Shown piece after piece: positions 1-4,898 of a DNA stretch of 5,374 bases. The first letter of the stretch is position 1. The number at the start of each line of letters is the position of its first letter. The position numbers were made by a program, and so were the translations under genes. The DNA is from Desulfofustis sp. GTDB taxonomy: Bacteria; Desulfobacterota; Desulfobulbia; Desulfobulbales; Desulfocapsaceae. The stretch spans positions 1-5,374 of the forward strand of contig JARFQM010000387.1 in the NCBI GenBank assembly GCA_029287755.1, given 5' to 3'. A model generated the notes under the pieces. That model searched no databases and was not told where the DNA came from. It saw only the letters and a list, made by a program, of their open reading frames with translations.

Positions 1-570
1 ATCGTTGTCGAGATAGGAAAAGAATTCAATTTTACCAGCTGGGATGCGTTGAAAGGGAAGAAGGGAGTTACTGGAATAGGCGAGAGTTACGGCCAGATAT
101 TCGACAGTTTCATCGCTGACCACCTCGATGTCAGCTACTACCGACTCGAGCGTGCCATTGAAACGGTTAATCTGGGAATAGCGGACTATCTGATCATCGA
201 TCTCTACACCGCCCTGATCTATGCCCGACTGCTGCAGGGAGAGGACAGCATCACCATACTTGACCCGCCAGTCACCACAGAGAACTTTCACCTTGCAGTT
301 GCCAAAGATTCTCCCTTGAACGAACACCTCGACGCCATCAATGAGAAACTGAGCGGGAAAATTGCAGCGGGAAAGGTTAACGAACTCGTGCTCGCCCATT
401 TTGACAGATGGTATGAGAAAATTGCCAAACGATCCCAGTATCTGAGCAGGATGTCCCAAGAACGTTCAGCTGAACAGCAGGAGTACCTGATAAAGCAGGA
501 CGAGATAGCTCGGCAAAGGGTGCTGGAAACGATGATCAACCGCGAAGGCTTGCCCCCAGCCGTTGAATGA
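1..570 (+). CDS. Periplasmic solute-binding protein, family 3 (SBP_bac_3), 3' part only
   Basis: The reading frame is open from the first base, so the gene begins upstream; 189 residues are visible before TGA at 568-570. A TTG at base 49 is in frame but lies inside the domain, so it is unlikely to be the start. Visible residues 13-30 (TSWDALKGKKGVTGIGESYG) match the 'DLKGKKVGVQ.GTS' strand of family-3 binding proteins. Residues 50-78 carry the 'A...V..G.ADYLIIDLYTALIY' segment, and 84-104 the 'ITILDPPVTTENFHLAVAKDSP' return strand, both typical of the hinge and second lobe. Such proteins bind amino acids or other small polar solutes in the periplasm, usually for ABC importers. No ABC permease or ATPase of that class lies next to it; the next gene encodes a Gate-family membrane protein. 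Residues 141-189 form a charged, Gln/Glu/Arg-rich, probably helical tail beyond the usual end of the fold (FDRWYEKI). The ligand is unknown. The N-terminus, signal peptide and any fused domain are out of view. Confidence 0.8.
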   Translation: MVVEIGKEFNFTSWDALKGKKGVTGIGESYGQIFDSFIADHLDVSYYRLERAIETVNLGIADYLIIDLYTALIYARLLQGEDSITILDPPVTTENFHLAVAKDSPLNEHLDAINEKLSGKIAAGKVNELVLAHFDRWYEKIAKRSQYLSRMSQERSAEQQEYLIKQDEIARQRVLETMINREGLPPAVE

Positions 571-597
571 AACTGCTTTGGGTTTGCTCTGTACGAT

Positions 598-614
598 TCA
601 GGTTCCTCACCTGA
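598..614 (+). other. Small inverted repeat between the binding-protein and Gate genes
   Basis: TCAGGT (598-603) and ACCTGA (609-614) are perfect complements around a 5-base loop (TCCTC). The repeat lies 28 bases after the stop of the solute-binding gene. The bases that follow (TACCTTTCTCCCC) are pyrimidine-rich but have no run of T, so this is at best a weak or pause-type hairpin and is not a convincing terminator. The genes on either side may therefore be co-transcribed. A short repeat of this size can also occur by chance. Confidence 0.3.
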
Positions 615-656
615 TACCTTTCTCCCCGTTCTCGGCTGCTGGTCTGTTTCTTGATA

Positions 657-1628
657 ATGGATAGTTCACCGATCGATCTCTTCTATCTCTGGGACAAACT
701 GATCTGGCCGCTCTGCAGGTTGTTGATTTTCATTTCCATCGGTCTGATCATAGCCAATCTTCTCGAATCCCTGAACTGGACTAGACGCATCAGCTTACTG
801 GCGAGACCGTTGATCAGGTTCGGCCATCTGAGCGAGCAGGTCGGTGCCGCCTTCTCCATGGCCATCGTTTCCGGAGTCGCGGCCAACACCATGCTTTCCG
901 AAGCTTACGAAAAACAACAAATTGACAGAAAGGAACTCATCCTGGCCAACCTGTTCAACTCTCTGCCCACCTATTTCCTTCACCTGCCGACAGTGATCGT
1001 CATCACCCTTCCGCTTATTCGCGGAGCGGCCTTGATCTATGTGGGTATTACCTTTGGAGCCGCCCTTTTAAGAACACTTGCCATCGTCCTGGTGAGCCGA
1101 TTCCTGCTGCCCGCACCTAATGTTCCCGTTGATTTGCAGGATGCTCAGCCGGAGGCCAGGGACTGGTCGGCCGTGGCCAGAAAGACCTGGAAACGGTTCA
1201 AGAGGCGGATGAAGAAGATCGTGGTTTTCACGGTGCCAATCTATATCGTCATATTTATCATGAACCGGCTCGAGTTTTTTGCTACGCTCGAGACTTTTCT
1301 CTCCTCTCACCTCGACTTCATCCCTTTCCTCTCTCCACAGGGAATGGGAATCATTGCCTTGATGATAGCCGCCGAGCTCACCGCCGGGCTCGCCGCGGCG
1401 GGCGCCCTGCTGCAGGATGGGGTAATGAACTACAACGAGATAGTCTTCGCCCTGCTGATCGGCAACATCCTTTCCTCACCTCTGCGGGCAGTCAGGCATC
1501 AGCTGCCCTATTATGCGGGAATTTTCAAACCCAAACTTGCCGTGGAACTCATTATCTACAATCAGGGCTTTCGCACCATCAGCCTTATTCTTGCCGCACT
1601 CTGCTATTTCCTTGTTGTGCTCGCCTGA
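657..1628 (+). CDS. Polytopic membrane protein with Gate / nucleoside-recognition domains
   Basis: A protein of about 323 residues ending in TGA (1626-1628). ATG at 657 is preferred over the in-frame TTG at 651 because it is the only ATG near the domain start; neither has a good Shine-Dalgarno sequence. About seven or eight hydrophobic segments are visible. The first half (about residues 18-146) has the Gate pattern: a helix (LLIFISIGLIIANLL), then 'SGVAANTMLSEAY' and 'ELILANLFNSLP'. A basic cytoplasmic-looking linker (about 150-188, rich in Arg/Lys) leads to a second half (about 189-323) with a similar layout: 'AAELTAGLAAAGALL' followed by 'EIVFALLIGNILSSP'. Gate domains (Pfam nucleoside recognition, PF07670) occur in nucleoside transporters, FeoB and sporulation membrane proteins, and the domain alone does not give a substrate. 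The partner may be the upstream solute-binding protein or the downstream corrinoid operon, but the gene lies before the riboswitch promoter and so is not under that switch. Family assignment is fairly sure; function is unknown. Confidence 0.75.
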   Translation: MDSSPIDLFYLWDKLIWPLCRLLIFISIGLIIANLLESLNWTRRISLLARPLIRFGHLSEQVGAAFSMAIVSGVAANTMLSEAYEKQQIDRKELILANLFNSLPTYFLHLPTVIVITLPLIRGAALIYVGITFGAALLRTLAIVLVSRFLLPAPNVPVDLQDAQPEARDWSAVARKTWKRFKRRMKKIVVFTVPIYIVIFIMNRLEFFATLETFLSSHLDFIPFLSPQGMGIIALMIAAELTAGLAAAGALLQDGVMNYNEIVFALLIGNILSSPLRAVRHQLPYYAGIFKPKLAVELIIYNQGFRTISLILAALCYFLVVLA

Positions 1629-1640
1629 ACGGAAAGGGCG

Positions 1641-1703
1641 CACCCCGCAGCCTGGGTGAACCGTGAGCAGGCAGCGCGGCGACCAACGCCTTGTGCGGGG
1701 ATG
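1641..1703 (+). repeat. Three-stem inverted-repeat structure downstream of the Gate gene
   Basis: An outer stem CCCCGCA (1643-1649) pairs with TGCGGGG (1694-1700), and CA (1641-1642) can pair with TG (1702-1703) across a bulged A. It encloses two smaller hairpins: GCCTG (1650-1654) with CAGGC (1668-1672), and GGCG (1678-1681) with CGCC (1687-1690). The RNA could fold into a three-way junction. It begins 12 bases after the Gate stop codon. There is no T run after it, so it is not a standard intrinsic terminator. It might be a 3'-end stabilising structure, an interspersed palindromic repeat, or a small structured RNA. I do not recognise it as a member of a named family. Confidence 0.45.
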
Positions 1704-1722
1704 GATTGGCATTGCGTCGCCA

Positions 1723-1734
1723 GGAAGCGCTTCC
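1723..1734. promoter_or_regulatory. Perfect 12-bp palindrome next to the -35 box (possible operator)
   Basis: GGAAGCGCTTCC reads the same on both strands and ends two bases before the TTGACA of the riboswitch promoter. Its core resembles the general operator pattern of LacI-family regulators (inverted half-sites around a central CG, of the form TGGAANCGNTTCCA), though the outer T/A pair is not conserved here (A and A flank it). Its position would suit a regulator acting on this promoter. No regulator gene is visible in the window, so the role is inferred only. Confidence 0.35.
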
Positions 1735-1736
1735 AG

Positions 1737-1765
1737 TTGACAAAAGAGCGCGATACCGGTAGAAC
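1737..1765 (+). promoter_or_regulatory. Sigma70-type promoter of the B12 operon
   Basis: A consensus -35 box TTGACA (1737-1742) is followed after exactly 17 bases by TAGAAC (1760-1765), a 4-of-6 match to TATAAT. Transcription would begin near 1772, about nine bases before the first paired base of the riboswitch aptamer, which is where a leader RNA should start. An 8-bp palindrome TACCGGTA (1754-1761) sits in the spacer and overlaps the -10 box. The promoter would drive the riboswitch, the btuCDF-like genes and the methyltransferase gene. Confidence 0.65.
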
Positions 1766-1780
1766 CTCACGTTAGAGTAT

Positions 1781-1945
1781 CAGGTACCAGTTGAGCATTG
1801 CTCTGGTTTAATAGGGAACTCCGTGAGATTCGGAGACGGGCCCGCCGCTGTAACCGGGACGAACGCTGTATCAGGCCACTGACGGTCACCGTTGGGAAGG
1901 CGCAGCAAGTAGACTGAACCGGGAGTCAGAAGACCTGCCTGATTG
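1781..1945 (+). promoter_or_regulatory. Cobalamin (B12) riboswitch aptamer
   Basis: The conserved blocks of the cobalamin riboswitch appear in order. CAGGTA (1781-1786) pairs with TGCCTG (1936-1941) to close the aptamer. GGGAACTCCG (1814-1823) leads into a P3-like stem, CTCCG (1819-1823) with CGGAG (1831-1835). CCCGCCGCTGTAA (1841-1853) is the strongly conserved CCCGCnnCTGTAA block. GCCACTG (1875-1881) and GGGAAGGC (1894-1901) follow. AGTCAGAAGACCTGCCTG (1924-1941) is the B12 box. This RNA binds adenosylcobalamin or related cobalamins and normally lowers expression of the downstream genes. The genes that follow (corrinoid-type ABC importer and corrin methyltransferase) agree with this. The exact ligand preference cannot be judged by eye. 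The window contains only this one copy. Confidence 0.95.
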
Positions 1946-1948
1946 GAA

Positions 1949-1974
1949 GTGCTGCCTGTGGCGCCGGACAGCAC
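1949..1974 (+). promoter_or_regulatory. Expression-platform hairpin (P13-like) after the B12 box
   Basis: GTGCTG (1949-1954) pairs perfectly with CAGCAC (1969-1974) around a 14-base loop. The loop contains GTGGCG (1958-1963), which can pair (one G-U) with CGCCGC (1843-1848) in the conserved CCCGCnnCTGTAA region of the aptamer. Cobalamin riboswitches are known to read out ligand binding through a kissing interaction between loop L5 and the loop of a downstream hairpin (L13), and this hairpin is in the right place. The assignment of 1843-1848 to L5 is mine by eye. Confidence 0.6.
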
Positions 1975-2001
1975 CCCAAAAAGATACGAGGAAAAAAGGG
2001 C

Positions 2002-2035
2002 ATCCCCGGGTCACTATCTGGTCCGGGGATTTTTT
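2002..2035 (+). terminator. Intrinsic terminator / attenuator of the B12 leader
   Basis: ATCCCCGG (2002-2009) pairs perfectly with CCGGGGAT (2023-2030) around a 13-base loop, and a run of six T (2030-2035) follows. A run of six A (1992-1997) just upstream makes the element partly usable on the opposite strand. It sits between the riboswitch and the first structural gene, 50 bases before the permease ATG, so it is best read as the OFF state of a transcription-attenuating riboswitch and not as the end of the previous operon. Confidence 0.9.
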
Positions 2036-2084
2036 ATTGGCGGTCGAGCCCACATTATCTTCCGGTACAACCCTATTACACTCC

Positions 2085-3164
2085 ATGAATCAGGCTCCTG
2101 GTAAAATCACCAAAGGTGCATCGTCACATACCTTTTCAAGCAGCCCCGGCCTGCTGACGCTTGTGATTTTGACAGGAGTGCTCGGCGCCGCAATGATTTT
2201 TTCAGCGGGACTTGGCTTTATTGAAATTTCTCCAGGGGAAATTTTACAGATCATTGCGGCCGCACTCGGTGGTCACCTGCCCGACACCATTGACGCGAGT
2301 TATCCTTTTGTCATCATGGAGGTGCGCTTGCCGCGCATCATTACCGCGGTCCTGGTGGGCGGAGGATTGGCCGTGGCCGGCTGCATCTTCCAATCGCTGC
2401 TGCAGAACCCGCTGGCTGATCCGTACACGCTTGGCATCTCTTCGGGGGCTGCATTTGGAGCCTCGATTGCGATTCTGCTGCTCATTGTCGGCAGTGCCCT
2501 GCCGTCTTCATTGATTATACCCTTATTTGCTTTCGGGGGTGCCCTGCTTACTTTGGTGGCCGTATTTTCTCTGGCGGCGCCCTCGACGCGCTTGTCCTCC
2601 AACAGTTTGATTCTCGCCGGCATTATCATTTCGGCCATTCTTTCGGCCGGCATCAGCCTGATAAAATTTTTGGCCGACGAACAGGTAAACGCGATAATTT
2701 TCTGGCTGATGGGCAGTTTTATCGGCAAGGATTGGGCCGACGTCCTGCTGCTGTCAATCCTGGTGTTGCCCTCTACCCTTGTCCTGATGCTCTTTTCAAG
2801 AGAAATGGATATTATGACCTTCGGGGATCGAACCTCGGAGGCCTTGGGCATAGACACCACCAGGATCAGAAGGTTCGTGCTGATCGTCGCCTCCCTGTCC
2901 ACCTCCGGCTGCGTGGCTGTATCAGGCATCATCGGCTTCGTCGGCCTGATTGTGCCCCATTTTGTCAGAATGATCCTGGGGCCTTCCAATACAATGCTTA
3001 TACCCGTCAGCTTTCTATGCGGTTGCATTCTGCTGCTTGGCGCTGATACCGTGACCAGGGTACTGCTGCCCACCGAGATTCCCATCGGTGTCCTGACCGC
3101 CCTGATCGGCGGGCCTCTGTTCTGCTATATTTTCAGGAAAACCCAGCTTCAGAGGTGGCGCTGA
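2085..3164 (+). CDS. btuC: Corrinoid-type ABC transporter permease (BtuC/FecCD family)
   Basis: A 359-residue inner-membrane permease with about ten hydrophobic segments. It would form the homodimeric channel that moves a corrinoid from BtuF into the cytoplasm. Family hallmarks are RLPR (residues 81-84), then GGGLAVAGCIFQSLLQNPLA (92-111) leading into DPYTLGISSGAA (112-123), and GIIGFVGLIVPH (281-292), which in this family forms the surface that meets the ATPase. 'EIPIGVLTALIGGPLF' lies at 331-346. E. coli BtuC is shorter (about 326 residues); the extra length is a Ser/Thr-rich N-terminus of about 20 residues. ATG 2085 is chosen because the only upstream in-frame start, TTG 2037, lies against the T run of the terminator. 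No strong ribosome binding site precedes ATG 2085. The FecCD family also carries Fe-siderophores and heme; the B12 riboswitch and the downstream corrin methyltransferase are what point to corrinoid. Substrate is inferred, family is clear. Confidence 0.9.
   Translation: MNQAPGKITKGASSHTFSSSPGLLTLVILTGVLGAAMIFSAGLGFIEISPGEILQIIAAALGGHLPDTIDASYPFVIMEVRLPRIITAVLVGGGLAVAGCIFQSLLQNPLADPYTLGISSGAAFGASIAILLLIVGSALPSSLIIPLFAFGGALLTLVAVFSLAAPSTRLSSNSLILAGIIISAILSAGISLIKFLADEQVNAIIFWLMGSFIGKDWADVLLLSILVLPSTLVLMLFSREMDIMTFGDRTSEALGIDTTRIRRFVLIVASLSTSGCVAVSGIIGFVGLIVPHFVRMILGPSNTMLIPVSFLCGCILLLGADTVTRVLLPTEIPIGVLTALIGGPLFCYIFRKTQLQRWR
3151..3158 (+). promoter_or_regulatory. Ribosome binding site of the btuD-like gene (decides its start)
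   Basis: AGAGGTGG lies at the very end of the permease gene, with its GAGGTG core six bases before ATG 3164. It is the only strong Shine-Dalgarno sequence in the operon visible here. It supports ATG 3164 and argues against the in-frame GTG at 3155, which lies inside it. Confidence 0.75.
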
Positions 3165-3946
3165 TGCGAGACTCCAGAGGCTGGGAACTTGAAAACGTGT
3201 TTTTTTCATACGGTGCGGCGCCTTGTCTGCAAGAGATTTCCATGACCCTGGAGTGCGGTCGCTTTTATGGATTAATTGGTCCCAACGGCAGCGGGAAATC
3301 GACGCTCATCGACCTGCTTTCCGGCTATGTGAAAGCGGACCAGGGTACTATCAGGCTGAACGGTCGCCCCCTGCACTCCATGCAACGCCTGGAGCTTGCC
3401 GCCCTGCTGACGGTGGTGCCCCAGAGATTCGCCTTCAATTTCGACTTCAACGTCTATGAAACCGTGATGATGGGGCGTTATCCCCATATTTCACGATTCT
3501 CCTCCCCCGCTCAAAACGATCATCGCCAGGTATCTGAAGCGCTTGCGCTTCTCGATGTTGCAGATCTGGCCCAACGCTCGATCAGAAAACTATCAGGGGG
3601 AGAAACCCAGCGGGTGATGATTGCCCGGGCGCTGGTTCAGGATACCGACTTTATTCTACTCGATGAGGTGACCGCCAATCTTGATATCAACCATGCCATC
3701 GCCATCATGCAAACCATGAAGGGGCTGGTGAATGAAGGAAAAACGGTTATCGCCGCACTCCATGATCTGAATATGGCTCTGAGTTTCTGCGATCACATCC
3801 TGGTTCTGAACAACGGCCGATTGCACCGCCGGGGAAGGGCCACGGACGTGATCGACGAGGACCTGGTCGCCGATATCTACCAGGTGAGCTCTGAAGTCAT
3901 CTGCGGAAATGACGGAAGTGTCCACCTCTCCTTCAAGTATCAATGA
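3164..3946 (+). CDS. btuD: Corrinoid-type ABC transporter ATP-binding protein (BtuD/FecE family)
   Basis: A 260-residue cytoplasmic ATPase that would power the permease. All nucleotide-binding motifs are present: Walker A GPNGSGKST (residues 39-47), Q-loop Gln87 (VVPQRFAF), signature LSGGE (143-147), Walker B FILLDE (163-168) and the switch His200 (ALHDLN). The D-loop region reads DEVTANLD where most relatives have DEPTSxLD, a mild departure that should not stop activity. The ATG overlaps the permease stop (TGATG, stop at 3162-3164) and has a good ribosome binding site, so translation of the two is probably coupled. The C-terminus (about 215-260) has the usual FecE/BtuD tail: a 'GRLHRRGRATDVI' strand and a 'LVADIYQV' helix. 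Fe-siderophore or heme ATPases look alike, so the corrinoid substrate rests on context. Confidence 0.92.
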   Translation: MRDSRGWELENVFFSYGAAPCLQEISMTLECGRFYGLIGPNGSGKSTLIDLLSGYVKADQGTIRLNGRPLHSMQRLELAALLTVVPQRFAFNFDFNVYETVMMGRYPHISRFSSPAQNDHRQVSEALALLDVADLAQRSIRKLSGGETQRVMIARALVQDTDFILLDEVTANLDINHAIAIMQTMKGLVNEGKTVIAALHDLNMALSFCDHILVLNNGRLHRRGRATDVIDEDLVADIYQVSSEVICGNDGSVHLSFKYQ

Positions 3947-3947
3947 A

Positions 3948-4877
3948 ATGCTGATGACTGGCCCTCGCCTCATGGTTTCCAGGTACCTGACAGCGCTGCT
4001 GATCGGGCTGCTCTTCTTGTCAGTACGCCAGGGCAGCGCCTCCGAGATTATCGACAGTGTCGGCACTGCCCATACTTTTTCCACCCCGGCCAGTCGGATA
4101 ATTTCACTGTACCCGGCCCATACGGAAAATCTGGCAGCCATTGGTGCCCTTGACACCTTGATCGGTATTTCCACTTCAGACACCTATCCGACCGCAGTCC
4201 TCGATAAACCCAGATTCTCCTACCACGATTCGGTGGAAAAATTCATCCAGGCCGCTCCTGACTGTGTGCTGATACGGCCGATGATATCACGCTCCAATCC
4301 AAACCTGATCGATAAACTGAGAGACTACGGCATCAGAATTGTATCGCTGCAGCCGACCACGGTGACCGAGCTCTACGAGTACTGGCAGACACTTGGAAAA
4401 ATAGCGGGTTTTGAAGAGCGGGCGCGGGAAATGATTTCTTCTTTCCAGGGGGAAATCGAAAGCATCCGGACTTCTGTGGCCAAGATTCCTGCCGAACTTC
4501 GTCCCCGGGTCTATTTCGAGTCGATTCACTCTCGGATGAGAACCTTTGCCCCCGAATCGATCGCAATTTTCTGCCTGACCACCGCCGGGGGAATCAACGT
4601 CGCCGAAGACGCCGTCTCCCGCCGGGGTACAAACATCGCCGGCTACAGTAAAGAACGTATTCTGGCAAAAGCGGATAAGATCGATGTCTACCTCGCCCAG
4701 TCAGGGCGAATGAACCGGGTCAGTGTCCAGCAAATTAGCGATGAACCAGGTTTTGGCGCCCTGAAGGCCGTCCGCAGCGGCCGAGTCTATCTCATCGATG
4801 AATATCTGGTGTCGCGGCCGACCCCGCGTCTTCTGCAGGGTATCAGGACGATTCACCAGTTGCTATATCCAGGCTAA
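3948..4877 (+). CDS. btuF: Periplasmic corrinoid-binding protein (BtuF/FepB-like)
   Basis: A binding protein of about 309 residues ending in TAA (4875-4877). It would deliver corrinoid to the permease. A signal peptide is visible: Arg11, a hydrophobic stretch about residues 12-26 (YLTALLIGLLFLSV), then RQGSA with likely cleavage near residue 31. There is no lipobox Cys, so the mature protein should be soluble in the periplasm. 'SRIISLYPAHTENLAAIGA' (49-67) is the first-lobe signature of this family; Glu60 is where BtuF uses an acidic residue to dock on BtuC arginines. A long linking helix (about 140-175) and AGGINVAED (213-221) follow, and 'SRPTPRLLQG' (289-298) is the usual C-terminal motif. 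The start is uncertain: ATG 3909 (overlapping the ATPase gene), 3948, 3954 and 3972 are all in frame. ATG 3948 is chosen because it follows the ATPase stop by one base; 3972 would give the most compact signal peptide. Cobinamide, heme or siderophore binding cannot be excluded. Confidence 0.85.
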   Translation: MLMTGPRLMVSRYLTALLIGLLFLSVRQGSASEIIDSVGTAHTFSTPASRIISLYPAHTENLAAIGALDTLIGISTSDTYPTAVLDKPRFSYHDSVEKFIQAAPDCVLIRPMISRSNPNLIDKLRDYGIRIVSLQPTTVTELYEYWQTLGKIAGFEERAREMISSFQGEIESIRTSVAKIPAELRPRVYFESIHSRMRTFAPESIAIFCLTTAGGINVAEDAVSRRGTNIAGYSKERILAKADKIDVYLAQSGRMNRVSVQQISDEPGFGALKAVRSGRVYLIDEYLVSRPTPRLLQGIRTIHQLLYPG

Positions 4878-4898
4878 CCTTCAACCAAATTGAATATT

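Noticed and set aside
598..614. Inverted repeat TCAGGT/ACCTGA as an intrinsic terminator between the first two genes
   Set aside because: The stem is only 6 bp and no T run follows; it is kept only as a low-confidence repeat.
2037..2084. TTG 2037 as start of the permease
   Set aside because: It sits immediately after the terminator T run with no ribosome binding site, and the extra 16 residues have no family counterpart; ATG 2085 is better.
1476..2086. Several overlapping minus-strand open frames in and around the gene-free stretch
   Set aside because: They run through the promoter, riboswitch and terminator, have low-complexity Arg/Pro/Ser-rich products and no ribosome binding site; the RNA signals explain this region better.
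2300..3085. A 261-codon open frame on the minus strand
   Set aside because: It lies wholly inside the well-supported permease gene, and its predicted protein has no recognisable domain or sensible membrane pattern; it is a shadow of codon bias.
3155..3163. GTG 3155 as start of the ATPase
   Set aside because: The codon lies inside the AGAGGTGG ribosome binding site that serves ATG 3164.
3656..4183. A 175-codon open frame on the minus strand
   Set aside because: It is antisense to the ATPase and binding-protein genes, which carry clear family motifs; its product resembles nothing.
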